This document shows, piece after piece, positions 8,945 to 18,403 of a DNA stretch of 64,000 bases. The notes beneath the pieces are model-generated. The model ran no database searches, was not told where the DNA came from, and was given only the letters and a program-made list of their open reading frames with translations. The stretch lies in NCBI RefSeq assembly GCF_002836205.1, contig NZ_PJBE01000012.1, forward strand, positions 992,001 to 1,056,000, written 5' to 3'. Source of the DNA: Shewanella sp. Choline-02u-19 (GTDB lineage: Bacteria > Pseudomonadota > Gammaproteobacteria > Enterobacterales > Shewanellaceae). The translations under genes and the position numbers were made by a program. The first letter of the stretch is position 1. Each line of letters begins with the position of its first letter.

Positions 8945-8974
8945 AAAAAGGCAAACCTGATGGTTTGCCTTTTT
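8945..8974 (-). terminator. Rho-independent terminator of the collagenase gene
   Basis: AAAAAGGCAAACC / GGTTTGCCTTTTT form a 13-bp perfect stem with a 4-nt loop (TGAT), followed on the minus strand by CCTG. It lies about 50 nt past the collagenase stop codon. Because the stem has both A and T tracts it could also stop plus-strand transcripts. Confidence 0.85.
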
Positions 8975-9021
8975 TAGTCCTATGCCAGTGTTAGTGCTGG
9001 TTTAGCTTACGACTAACACAC

Positions 9022-12000
9022 TTACTTAAGTGTCACTTTTAAGGTGACGTCCTCACTGCTAGGTGTACTTTGAACTGTGATGTAGTACCAACCTGAGTTT
9101 GGCTGCTGTACGGTCACTTTTTCCTGAGTACCAAGGTTTGTCGACATACCAGTATTGTCGTCTGCGTTAGGCCAACTCTCACCGGTATAAAGTGCTAATT
9201 CACCGCTGCCATGACCCGTTTCAGCGGTTAAGCTTTGGGTGCCAGCAGGCACATTGATATAGAAAGACGAACGACCATTCTTTACACAGATGGGCACACC
9301 ATTGCTAATGCTGCCGTAATCTTGAGGCAATGTGCTATCACACATATTGCTCAATGCTGATGGAACTCCGGGTTCAACTGGCTCAACCGTTGAGCCGTCG
9401 GTTAAACTCACGGTCATCGACACGCCATTGTAGCTCGTGCTCGAATTGATGCTAATGTAGCGCCAGCCCCGATTTGCAACGACATGCAATTGCTCGCGAT
9501 TGCCACTTGCTTCTGACTTAGATTGTGCATTGGTCGAAGACGCCCAAGTATCGGCATTGAAATAGATATTCGCATCTCCATCGCCCCCTTGAGTCGAGAT
9601 GTATAGGTCGGTGTTGTCTGCGTCAACCCACACATAGTAGCTGCCTTTTCCACCGCTAATACACTCTTCTTTTTCTAAGGTTAACTTGCCAGAACTGATG
9701 GTTGCTGCGCCGCAGCTGATGATCACGCTATTGTCGGGGTCTGTTGGGTAAGCATCGCTATTGTCGCCAATGCCGTCGCCATCAGTATCAACCGTTTCAG
9801 TTGCATCAAATGGGAATGCATCGCCATTATTACCGACTCCATCACCGTCACTATCCATTGATTCGGTACTATTAAATGGGAAGGCATCGCTATTGTCACC
9901 CACACCATCGCCATCACTGTCTAGGGTTTCAGTGGCATCATTTGGAAATGCATCTTCGCTATCGATAACACCATCGCCGTCTGAATCAATGGGTGAGGTA
10001 TCGCCACCATTAACTAACTCGTCGGTGATTAGATAATCGTTGATATCATTTTCTTGTGACATCACCGCGACACCTAAACACTGGTTGTTTACGTCGGTAA
10101 TTGCTGCGCGGCGATGACCAAACCACTTCCAGGTTGTTGCACTATCGTAGGTTTCACCATTCTCTAGAGTAGTAAAGCCAAAGCTTTCACTTAGCTCTCC
10201 CGTTTCATTGTCGACACGGTGAACTCGTACAGCGGTGTTACTGTTGTTGGTAAATGAAAAATCAGCTTCAAATGGGCCGGTTAGATGTTTACCCTTAAGA
10301 TCGCAGCTTCCAATGGTATTAGCTTCTGGAATAATCTCAGGCTGCGCAGCATTGGCAATGGTTGACTCATCAATCGTAAAGTTAGCCGTTGGATTGTTTA
10401 GTACACCAACGCTTAAGCAGTTGAGGCGTGCATCGGTAACCACAAAACGACGGTCTCCATACCAGATGTCAGCGCTATAGCTTTCGCCTTTATTCAAGGT
10501 ACCGTAGCCAAAATCGAAACCAGTGGCAGCACTTGCGTATTTAGGCTTGCCTGTTAGATTATCAATACGGAATAAACGTACTGGGTAGTCAGTTGTGTTG
10601 GTAATGGTAAACTCATGGGACTCATCTTTTATTAGGTGAGGTCTTACAAGTTCACAGCTACCCAGCATGTCTTGTGCTGGCAATACTTCAGGTACTACAT
10701 CTTTGACAAGCTCTTCATCGATAGTAAAGCTATTACTGTCGTCGGTCATGACGCTAACACCGAGGCAGTTCATGGCATTATCGCTTAACATCAATCGATC
10801 GCCCTGGCTCCAATTCGTTGATGTATAGCTATCACCCAGATTTAGTGTTTTGTAGTTCTTAGCAAAATTGGCAGTTCCCTTGTTATTGTCTATCCAAAAT
10901 AGTGATACTGGGACATCGGTGGTATTGGTAATGGTGAAGTCAATTTTTGCTGCATCAATATGGCGAGCGTATTGCTGAGTTAGCGTGCATTCACCAATGA
11001 CATTGGTATCAGGAATGGTTGTTGCTGGTGGTGCTATTACATCGGCATTCGCCAATACAAAAGCTTCAAATCCTGCTTCTGTGCGTGCCGCAACACCTTT
11101 TAGTACCTCTGTGTAGGCATCTTTATCACCCACTTGCAGTGCTTGAGTTATCTTGACGATTTCATCGTTATGTTCTTCTGACAGATAACGCATCGCATAA
11201 TAGCTCCATGGATAAAGTTCATCATATCCATAAGCCATAAATAACAAATTGTATAACGGCGGAATGGTTTTACCTTCCAGCGTATTATTGGTTCTTGGAT
11301 GATCGTTACCATTGGCCATGTACTCAGCCATCCCCTCTGACCAAGAGACGTTGTAATCGAATGAACCGTATGAACCTTTCTTGATATAGCGACCATCTAA
11401 ATAGTGAACGAATTCGTGTCTTAAGTTGTAAATTTGATCTTCATATTGACAAGAGTTACCAACCCAAGCGTCAGGGCACTGCATTGCAATAAATCGTGGT
11501 TGATTACCAACAACTTCTGGAGAACCTTCAAGGTACATCCCCCCATTATCAGTGCTTATCCCAAAGAACTCTGGTGCGTATTTTTCATAATCTTCAGGCG
11601 AAGCAAATGAGACCACCTCAAGAACGTCGTTAACATCGCCTTGAACAGGAATAGAATTGGTGTTGAAAAAAGCGTGGAACTCGGTTTCTTGCAGTGATAA
11701 ATCAGCACAAGATTGGTCGAGTGTCGCTTGCGAAATACTGTTTTGAGCACGAATGATGAGCTTATCGGTACACTCATGGCGAACGGTTAAAATGTCTTCC
11801 TCTTTTGGCGGTACAATACAGTGACCATAAAGCGGATCACTCGCCTCACACTGTCGCCCCGCAGACTCCAAGTAATTCTTTGTCACAATGGTTTCAGTGG
11901 TTTCAATTGATATGTCATTAACTAACTTATCGCGGGCTTCAATAATAGTGCTATCAAAGCGTGCTTTAGCTTCGTCGGTAGCAATAGATGAAATTTTACC

Positions 12001-13155
12001 TAGCGCGATAAAGCTATGGGGGATAATCCATTTTTTATCAGCTTCAGTAGACCAGCGCATATCAAGTGACGTTTCGCCTAGATAGGCAAACGAGCGCATC
12101 ACAGATAAGACATCCAACATATTAGCGTTATAAGCCGCTTTAGTCGCGGAGTCTCCATAATACGCGGCTGAACCCACGGCTTTAAGTAACGCCATGGTCG
12201 CGTCGCCTGCATTGTTACCTGCAAATGGATCTGTTTGCTCTGAATAGTATTGAATAGTCGCTAATAGGTGCGGCAATAAATCTTTAAAGTACGCGGCGCC
12301 GGCGCCACGCTCAAAATTATTAAGTGCACCTGCGTAACCTTCTTGAATCACTCCGCCAGCATCGCCGATAAAACCGGTCATTTGAGTCACTGCCTGCAGT
12401 GCAATACTGAGGTTTAGTGCTTCAGGATCCGTCATCGCTGCGGCGTAATATTTATAAGAGGCAAGAAAATACAATAGTTGGTTTAAATCTGGGTCATCTA
12501 AATCATCGGTGCTAGCAAGGTAATGCAGTGCGTCGGAAACGTCAGCGATGGGGTCCTGGCTTGCAGCCGCAATGGATTCAAAGTCGCTGTAACTTGCAGC
12601 GAGAATAGTCGCAATAGTAGCGCCGTACTCAGACTTTGAAGAAATAGCGGGAGCAGGGACAGTGACATTGATATTGGTATCGAAAACAATGTAATCGCCC
12701 ATAGGCGGTGGTATGTCCCCGCCAGTAATATTGACTCTTAAGTTGGTTTCTTGGATATTGCCATTGATTTTGAAGTAACGTTTACCTGCTCGAGAAATAA
12801 ATGAAATACTCTCATCGTTAGTACCTGCTGTATTACTGACAAGCTGTTGATTTCCACTCCAGTCATCACCGTCATATAAGATGATATCTGCGTCGGTGCC
12901 GGTATAACTTCCACCGGAAGTGGTAATTGTGACATCACTGTTTTCATAGGGGACATTGATATAAAGATAGTGACCGTAATCAGTAATGCAATGGTCTTGG
13001 TTAGCGGAAACTTCTCCTTGCCTATCTAAGGTTTTTTCACCACACATTTCAGCGGATTGTACAGCTCCTACATTTAACGAAGCTAGAATTGCGATTGTTA
13101 GAACTGATTTGCGTGAAATGACACAGGGTAAACTATTTTTAATCTTTTTTATCAT
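9022..13155 (-). CDS. Secreted M9-family collagenase with VHL-like, TSP3 and PPC domains
   Basis: The ATG at 13155 is chosen (GAGG 9 nt upstream), giving 1377 residues. A Sec signal peptide ends near A35. A PPC domain covers about 46-145, and the M9 activator and peptidase region about 165-700. The zinc site is HEFVH at 580-584 with the third ligand E607 in SEGMAEY. Three related segments start near 717, 830 and 945 with the pattern FTITNTT-PV-LF-IDN ... G-SY ... R---TD---CL-V, resembling bacterial VHL-beta domains. Residues 1055-1138 carry calcium-type thrombospondin-3 repeats (DSDGDGVGDNSDAFP). Two more PPC domains end the protein. It degrades collagen-like protein outside the cell; the tail probably aids substrate binding and secretion. 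Confidence 0.92.
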   Translation of the reverse strand: MIKKIKNSLPCVISRKSVLTIAILASLNVGAVQSAEMCGEKTLDRQGEVSANQDHCITDYGHYLYINVPYENSDVTITTSGGSYTGTDADIILYDGDDWSGNQQLVSNTAGTNDESISFISRAGKRYFKINGNIQETNLRVNITGGDIPPPMGDYIVFDTNINVTVPAPAISSKSEYGATIATILAASYSDFESIAAASQDPIADVSDALHYLASTDDLDDPDLNQLLYFLASYKYYAAAMTDPEALNLSIALQAVTQMTGFIGDAGGVIQEGYAGALNNFERGAGAAYFKDLLPHLLATIQYYSEQTDPFAGNNAGDATMALLKAVGSAAYYGDSATKAAYNANMLDVLSVMRSFAYLGETSLDMRWSTEADKKWIIPHSFIALGKISSIATDEAKARFDSTIIEARDKLVNDISIETTETIVTKNYLESAGRQCEASDPLYGHCIVPPKEEDILTVRHECTDKLIIRAQNSISQATLDQSCADLSLQETEFHAFFNTNSIPVQGDVNDVLEVVSFASPEDYEKYAPEFFGISTDNGGMYLEGSPEVVGNQPRFIAMQCPDAWVGNSCQYEDQIYNLRHEFVHYLDGRYIKKGSYGSFDYNVSWSEGMAEYMANGNDHPRTNNTLEGKTIPPLYNLLFMAYGYDELYPWSYYAMRYLSEEHNDEIVKITQALQVGDKDAYTEVLKGVAARTEAGFEAFVLANADVIAPPATTIPDTNVIGECTLTQQYARHIDAAKIDFTITNTTDVPVSLFWIDNNKGTANFAKNYKTLNLGDSYTSTNWSQGDRLMLSDNAMNCLGVSVMTDDSNSFTIDEELVKDVVPEVLPAQDMLGSCELVRPHLIKDESHEFTITNTTDYPVRLFRIDNLTGKPKYASAATGFDFGYGTLNKGESYSADIWYGDRRFVVTDARLNCLSVGVLNNPTANFTIDESTIANAAQPEIIPEANTIGSCDLKGKHLTGPFEADFSFTNNSNTAVRVHRVDNETGELSESFGFTTLENGETYDSATTWKWFGHRRAAITDVNNQCLGVAVMSQENDINDYLITDELVNGGDTSPIDSDGDGVIDSEDAFPNDATETLDSDGDGVGDNSDAFPFNSTESMDSDGDGVGNNGDAFPFDATETVDTDGDGIGDNSDAYPTDPDNSVIISCGAATISSGKLTLEKEECISGGKGSYYVWVDADNTDLYISTQGGDGDANIYFNADTWASSTNAQSKSEASGNREQLHVVANRGWRYISINSSTSYNGVSMTVSLTDGSTVEPVEPGVPSALSNMCDSTLPQDYGSISNGVPICVKNGRSSFYINVPAGTQSLTAETGHGSGELALYTGESWPNADDNTGMSTNLGTQEKVTVQQPNSGWYYITVQSTPSSEDVTLKVTLK

Positions 13156-13551
13156 ATTGTGTAGCCTCAATGGGGGAGGGGGTATTGAAGCTAGGCTGCG
13201 ACCGCCATCACTCCTTCCTCTATTTATTTCTACTTAAATAAACTCAATTACTCGGCAATGCTCTGTTGCGAGAATGTTAAACTTGGGGTTATTTTTACAA
13301 TATAATGTATGCAATGTCAAAGTGCTGTTGGTTTTTTTACGAGTATTGGGGAGGGCAAAAAAGAATTTTTATCTAAATATTATAGCTTTGGATTAAGCTT
13401 GGTAGTTTGTTATCCTTCTGATATAAATGGCTAAAAACAGGAATTAGTTGTTAATTTTCAGGAAGATTAAATATATTTAAAAGTTTAGAAGGAGGTCTCT
13501 GGATATACTATTGGCTTAGCTCACTCGCTAGTAGTTTGCTGGAGGAACAAT
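13156..13551. other. Intergenic region upstream of collagenase
   Basis: About 395 bp, AT-rich, without an intact gene. It should contain the minus-strand collagenase promoter. At its right end GGAGG (13541-13545) is the ribosome site of the broken lipoprotein gene that follows. Confidence 0.4.
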
Positions 13552-13880
13552 ATGTTGTAGTCCCTACGGTTATGTTATTTGGGCTAAGTGGTTGCGGTTA
13601 TTTCGGTGGTGATGAGAAGCAGAAATTGGAGTAAGCATGGCTAGCCAAAGATGAGCAATTGCTATTACAACAAATTGTCGAGCAGATCCGTAGTCAAGGT
13701 ATTGAAGCGGTAGCTAAAGGCACCGATGTTGACAGCGTTAGCGCATGTGTGGCGGAAAAGCTAAAGACGGATCCCCTCGTTGAATTGGTTAACGTTGAGG
13801 GGGCATTGGCTGAATCCGCCCAAATTAACGCTGATGTAACAGATGAAAGACCGCTGTTAACAGGCCTTTCATTATTGACT
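13552..13880 (+). pseudogene. Decayed lipoprotein gene
   Basis: A strong ribosome site (GGAGG) stands 6 nt before ATG at 13552, but this frame stops after two codons. The neighbouring frame, in codons starting at 13551, encodes a lipoprotein-like start (VMLFGLSGCGYFGGDEKQ) and continues after an in-frame TAA (13632-13634) into a hydrophilic helical stretch to about 13850. An early one-base shift plus one stop explains the pattern. The last part runs into the convergent gene that ends at 13895. The original function is not recognised. Confidence 0.55.
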
Positions 13881-13894
13881 TTTATACTAATGAA

Positions 13895-14416
13895 TTACTC
13901 AAGATCAATGGTGATGACATTGGTTACACCGGACGCCAATGTCAACATTCCAGTGGTGTAGAACTCGCCACTTTTAGCGTGTGCTTTTAGGTAATATTGA
14001 CCGCTATTTAGCATTTTTGTTCTGGTATCAAGCGTAAGGATTGATTTCTTGTTCATCCAACCGTTGTTATCCATTGAATATAAATATTGGTTACTCTCTA
14101 ATGCCGCCCCGCTATCGAGATGAAAGGCAACAAAACGCACCATAGTCATACCTTTAGGGTTTTTCTCTGAAGAAATTGAACGGATAACACCGTAATCTCT
14201 ATTAGTTTTCCCTGTGCGATGAGCGTTAATATTCTCAGATTCATTGGAATATTGTGGCTTATTATGAGTGTAATCAGTACTCGGTGAGTTAGTGGTCGTT
14301 GTCGTTGATGAGCCTATACTGGCTATATCTGAAACCGAGCTTGTGATATTGCGTATGTCAGTGCTTTTACATGCACAAAGGCTTAATAGTGCTGCGCATA
14401 GGAGTACTTTTTTCAT
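13895..14416 (-). CDS. Hypothetical lipoprotein
   Basis: The 173-residue product has a short lipoprotein signal (MKKVLLCAALLSLCAC, lipidated cysteine at residue 14 or 16). A Ser/Thr-rich linker follows. The remaining 110 residues look like a beta sandwich (MTMVRFVAFHLDSGAAL, KMLNSGQYYLKAHAKSGEF). I do not recognise the family. It is convergent with the decayed lipoprotein gene and about 500 bp from ndh, so it appears to stand alone. Confidence 0.75.
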   Translation of the reverse strand: MKKVLLCAALLSLCACKSTDIRNITSSVSDIASIGSSTTTTTNSPSTDYTHNKPQYSNESENINAHRTGKTNRDYGVIRSISSEKNPKGMTMVRFVAFHLDSGAALESNQYLYSMDNNGWMNKKSILTLDTRTKMLNSGQYYLKAHAKSGEFYTTGMLTLASGVTNVITIDLE

Positions 14417-14916
14417 TTTTTAGTCCATTAATTTGAGCTTCAATCCATGACCAAAATCATAGTTAAATAAGGTTGCTAGTTTGTTACAGTGCTAAAATAC
14501 CAATCACTTGGATTAGAGTCAACTTAGCTATCTTTATGAGCTAAATTATTTATATCGTTCTATAAAAGACTCTAATAGAGATTGCAGGGGTAAAACCTAT
14601 TAATTAATCAAATCCGATTCCGCAGTATTTGTGTTGCTAGCGCAGCCTCGGCTTATTTTCATCTAATGATGCTTCTTAGGCTAAATGGGAACCTTGTGCC
14701 AGGGGGTAACTCTTAACGTTATGGTTTTTAATGGTTGCATTCGCTATTAAATACAATAATTACAGCTTAATTAACTGCCTTTACTGTTAAGTCTGATTGT
14801 AATCACCATGACTTTATTTTTTGTTTCAGTCACTATAGAAGACGCTAAATAAGCGCTTTTGAATTAAATGCTTATTTACAGTAACGGTAAATTCAATCAA
14901 GCGCTAAGGGGAAGTT
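14417..14916. other. Intergenic region upstream of ndh
   Basis: Five hundred bases with no plausible gene. It must hold the promoters of the divergent lipoprotein gene and ndh. AT-rich stretches at 14520-14600 and 14740-14880 are candidates, but no site was convincing enough to name. Confidence 0.4.
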
Positions 14917-14919
14917 GTG

Positions 14920-16218
14920 ATGTTATCATGTCCAAAAATTGTGATTGTCGGTGGAGGAGCGGGTGGACTAGAGCTTGCAACTCAGTTAGGTCGTAAGTTA
15001 GGTAAAAAAAATTTAGCACAAATCATACTTGTTGATCGAAACCGTACTCACATCTGGAAACCCCTTTTACATGAAGTCGCTACAGGATCGCTAGACTCTG
15101 ATCTTGATGGTGTTGTGTACTCAGCGCATGCTGCAAAACAGGGTTATCAATTTCAGCTAGGGACTTTTTGCGGGCTAAACAGTAACGATAAGCTAATTTC
15201 TGTGGCACCAATAACCGATGAAATGGGTAAAGAGTTACTGCCTGAACGCCAAATTAAATACGACAAGCTAGTGATTGCTATCGGCAGTGTCAGTAATGAC
15301 TTCAATACGCCAGGCGTTCAGGAAAACTGCTTTTTTCTCGATTCACACCAGCAGGCAAATCGTTTTCATAATGCATTGCTTGATAGTTTCACTCGGGTGC
15401 ATCAATCGGACTCTATCAATGAACTCAATATCGCCATAGTGGGCGGCGGTGCCACTGGCGTGGAGTTGTCAGCCGAGCTTTACCATGTGACCGATCTATT
15501 AAAAGTGTATGGCTTAAGTAAGATGACAGCAGACAAACTCAATATTCATCTAATAGAGGCCGGTCCACGGATCTTACCTGCATTAACTGAGCGTATCGCA
15601 TCATCGGCTCGACACGAGCTGAGCCAGCTAGGTGTGTCGGTGATGGAAAATACCCGAATTAGTGAAGCGACAGCAGCAGGTTTTGTGACCTCAGAAGGTC
15701 AGCTTATCGCAGCGAACTTAATGTTATGGGCTGCTGGGGTAAAAGCGGCAGACTTTATTAAAGAACTGCAGTTTTTTGAGCTCAATCGAGCCAATCAAAT
15801 CAAGGTTCAAGCTAATCTTAAAAGTACCGTTAACAATGATATTTATGTCATTGGTGATTGCTGTGCGTTTGAGCAAGCCGATGGTAGCTTTGTGCCACCA
15901 AGAGCTCAGTCTGCTCATCAAATGGCGCAGTGCGCCGAGAAGAATATTATTAAAGAGATGAATGCTGAACCGTTGGTCGATTATGTTTATGTGGACCATG
16001 GCTCGCTGGTTAATCTATCTCGTTACAGCACTGTGGGTAGCTTGATGGGTAATTTGACCAAAAGTAGCATGTTTGTTGAAGGCAAAATTGCCCGTTTTGT
16101 CTATATATCGCTGTACCGAATGCATCAACAAGCAATTCATGGCACCTTCAAAACGATAGCACTGTGGCTAGCTGAAAAACTGATGCGAGTAGTGCGTCCG
16201 AGAATGAAGCTGCATTAG
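14920..16218 (+). CDS. ndh: Type II NADH dehydrogenase
   Basis: NDH-2 oxidises NADH and reduces quinone at the cytoplasmic face of the inner membrane without pumping protons. The ATG at 14920 follows AAGGGGAAG at a good distance; a GTG one codon earlier is possible. The 432-residue protein has an FAD-binding glycine motif (VIVGGGAGGLELA) at the N-terminus, a second Rossmann motif for NADH (IAIVGGGATGVELSAE) near residue 175, the NDH-2 signature WKPLLHEVATGSLD, and a late FAD-contact motif (IYVIGDCCAF). The basic, amphipathic C-terminal tail (FKTIALWLAEKLMRVVRPRMK) probably docks it to the membrane. Confidence 0.95.
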   Translation: MLSCPKIVIVGGGAGGLELATQLGRKLGKKNLAQIILVDRNRTHIWKPLLHEVATGSLDSDLDGVVYSAHAAKQGYQFQLGTFCGLNSNDKLISVAPITDEMGKELLPERQIKYDKLVIAIGSVSNDFNTPGVQENCFFLDSHQQANRFHNALLDSFTRVHQSDSINELNIAIVGGGATGVELSAELYHVTDLLKVYGLSKMTADKLNIHLIEAGPRILPALTERIASSARHELSQLGVSVMENTRISEATAAGFVTSEGQLIAANLMLWAAGVKAADFIKELQFFELNRANQIKVQANLKSTVNNDIYVIGDCCAFEQADGSFVPPRAQSAHQMAQCAEKNIIKEMNAEPLVDYVYVDHGSLVNLSRYSTVGSLMGNLTKSSMFVEGKIARFVYISLYRMHQQAIHGTFKTIALWLAEKLMRVVRPRMKLH

Positions 16219-16320
16219 CATTGACGCATCAAGGCGCAGCAGGATTATCGTTCTATAGTCGACTAAGGTAAAGTAAGCACAATAGGAATTTGTTATTTTT
16301 CGCAACCAGATGGATATTCG

Positions 16321-17802
16321 ATGAGCAGCACTGAGATTGACTTAGGCGTAAGTTTCGACAACAGCTACGCAAATGAACTCAAAGGGTTTTACGTCTCCGC
16401 TAAGGGAGATAAAGCGCCAACGCCGGTGCTGGTAAAGTTCAACCAGGCATTAGCTGAGCAGCTAGGTATCAGTAATAGTAATACTGAGCAGCTGGCCGAT
16501 GTCTTTTCTGGAAGTGAAGCGCCTCTTGGTTCTGCGCCATTAGCCCAAGTTTATGCCGGCCATCAGTTCGGCGGATTTAGCCCACAACTTGGTGATGGTC
16601 GTGCCTTACTATTAGGAGAGGTGCTGGATGAGTCAGGTCAACGCCTCGATATTCAACTTAAGGGGTCTGGTCGTACGCCGTTTTCTCGCGGTGGTGATGG
16701 TAAAGCGGTTCTCGGCGCTATTTTACGTGAATATATACTGTGCGAAGCGATGCATGCCCTTGGCATTGCCACTACGCGTGCGTTGGCTGTCGTCACCACT
16801 GGCGAGCCCATCTACAGAACGCGATATTTGCCGGGCGCGGTATTAACCCGAGTGGCCACAAGCCATTTACGGGTGGGAACTTTTCAATATTTTGCCGCTC
16901 AGGGTGAAGAAGACAAACTCAAACAGCTGGCCGACTATGCGATTGCACGTCATTACCCTGAGCTAAAGCAAAGCCAACAACCTTACTTAGATCTCATCTG
17001 TGCAGTACGAGATAAGCAAGCCGAATTAGTCGCCAAATGGATGTTAGCCGGTTTTGTGCATGGCGTGATGAATACTGACAACATGACCATCAGTGGCGAG
17101 ACTATCGACTACGGCCCTTGCGCGTTTATGGACAACTATGACGCCAATGCCTTGTTTAGCTCTATCGATCAAGATGGTCGTTATGCCTATAGCAATCAAC
17201 CCGCAATGGCGCAGTGGGATCTAGCGCGATTAGCCGAAACACTACTGCCTTTTATCAATGAAGATTCTGATGATGCGATAACGCAAGCAACCGATGTGAT
17301 AAAAGGATTTTGGGATGTATTTAAGTCTCATTGGCTGCTAGGAATGCGCGCAAAACTGGGCATGACAACTGAGGTTGAGGGTGATTATGCACTTTGCGAG
17401 CAGTTGCTTGAGTCAATGCAAGCTCAAGCAGTAGATTACACTCAGCTATTTCGTCAACTCGCGGTAGATTTAACCTCCGATAGCAGTGATGCTGAAATGC
17501 TGTTTTCTGACCCGAGTCTATTCATTCAGTGGAAAGTGCAGTGGCATGAAAGGCTGAGAAAAGAGCCGCTAGCCACAGCAGAACGTGTCACTATGATGAA
17601 TGCGGTTAACCCTGTTTACATCCCGCGAAACCATCTGGTTGAAGCTGCGATTGAGGCCGCTGAAGAGCGTAGTGATTATCAGCCATTTGAGGCATTAATC
17701 TCGGTGCTTGCTAATCCTTATACGATGCAAGCAGGCAAAGAGGAGTTCAGCCTTTCTGCGCCCGCAAGTTTCGGCAAGTTCACCACTTACTGTGGAACGT
17801 AA
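16321..17802 (+). CDS. selO: Protein adenylyltransferase SelO (YdiU)
   Basis: SelO transfers AMP from ATP to Ser/Thr/Tyr residues of redox-related proteins, using a kinase fold with ATP bound in flipped orientation. The 493-residue length is close to E. coli YdiU (478). Visible motifs are QVYAGHQFGGFSPQLGDGRA (74-95), the lysine K114 in QLKGSGRTPFSRGGDGKAV, and the catalytic/metal segment HGVMNTDNM (247-255) with D263 in TIDYGP. The protein ends in YCGT, so the conserved C-terminal cysteine (Sec in animals) is present as Cys three residues from the end. It stands alone, about 100 nt after ndh on the same strand. Confidence 0.95.
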   Translation: MSSTEIDLGVSFDNSYANELKGFYVSAKGDKAPTPVLVKFNQALAEQLGISNSNTEQLADVFSGSEAPLGSAPLAQVYAGHQFGGFSPQLGDGRALLLGEVLDESGQRLDIQLKGSGRTPFSRGGDGKAVLGAILREYILCEAMHALGIATTRALAVVTTGEPIYRTRYLPGAVLTRVATSHLRVGTFQYFAAQGEEDKLKQLADYAIARHYPELKQSQQPYLDLICAVRDKQAELVAKWMLAGFVHGVMNTDNMTISGETIDYGPCAFMDNYDANALFSSIDQDGRYAYSNQPAMAQWDLARLAETLLPFINEDSDDAITQATDVIKGFWDVFKSHWLLGMRAKLGMTTEVEGDYALCEQLLESMQAQAVDYTQLFRQLAVDLTSDSSDAEMLFSDPSLFIQWKVQWHERLRKEPLATAERVTMMNAVNPVYIPRNHLVEAAIEAAEERSDYQPFEALISVLANPYTMQAGKEEFSLSAPASFGKFTTYCGT

Positions 17803-17812
17803 TTTACATTTT

Positions 17813-17849
17813 CAATAAAAAAAAACACGCAATGAATTGTCATTGCGTG
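17813..17849 (-). terminator. Terminator of the split-Soret/lipoprotein pair
   Basis: CACGCAATGA/TCATTGCGTG (17826-17849) forms a 10-bp perfect stem with a 4-nt loop; on the minus strand it is followed by nine T residues. It lies 43 nt past the lipoprotein stop and probably ends that operon. Confidence 0.85.
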
Positions 17850-17891
17850 GTGGTCGAGTATTGATTACCTAACTATTATTTGGGTGAGGTA

Positions 17892-18386
17892 TCAATCTAG
17901 GAACGCTAACTCTAGGTGAGCTTTTTCACCTTTAACTTCTACTGCGACGCGATAGTTGTCGATGGCATCTTTCCATTCAATTGCATCTAACTCTAAGTTG
18001 TAGACCCCAGGTTCAGCTTCAGTGACAGCCAGAGTGCACTCTTCATCTTCAATACAATTTGAATTGTTGGCCTGATGCCAAGCAAGCTTATATTTAACGG
18101 AAGAATCGCCTTCTTTTGGATAGCCCATGATGATTAAGTTAAACCCGCTAGCATCTGTCACTAGTTTGTCATCATCGCCGGTGAGGGTTAACGCAACGTT
18201 GCCACTTGCACCGTCAACTGCTTTCAAACTAACACTCAAAGTATCAGTTTCATTTATGCCAATAGTAGTGACGGGTGGCACTGGTGGCTCAATAGGCGGC
18301 TCTACCGTTTTGTTATCATCACTGCCACAACCGAATAGTAGTAACGAACCTAGGCCGAACGCGCAGTATAATTTAGAATGTTTCAT
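17892..18386 (-). CDS. Hypothetical lipoprotein beside split-Soret-like cytochrome
   Basis: The 164-residue product has a lipoprotein signal with lipobox LFGC (cysteine at residue 20) and a proline-rich linker (VEPPIEPPVPP). The mature part looks like an Ig-type beta domain with two acidic, Cys-containing turns (SNCIEDEECTLAV) that may form a disulphide. I do not recognise the family. It begins 17 nt after the upstream cytochrome-like gene and shares its terminator, so both products probably work together at the membrane. Confidence 0.75.
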   Translation of the reverse strand: MKHSKLYCAFGLGSLLLFGCGSDDNKTVEPPIEPPVPPVTTIGINETDTLSVSLKAVDGASGNVALTLTGDDDKLVTDASGFNLIIMGYPKEGDSSVKYKLAWHQANNSNCIEDEECTLAVTEAEPGVYNLELDAIEWKDAIDNYRVAVEVKGEKAHLELAFLD

Positions 18387-18403
18387 AGTCTTTCTCCCTG
18401 CAT

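Noticed and set aside
9723..10036. Open frames opposite to or out of phase with the thrombospondin-3 repeats
   Set aside because: They arise from the regular Asp/Gly codons of the collagenase repeats on the other frame and are low-complexity.
16321..17802. Selenocysteine codon at the SelO C-terminus
   Set aside because: The position is encoded by TGT (Cys), and the frame ends with a normal stop three residues later.
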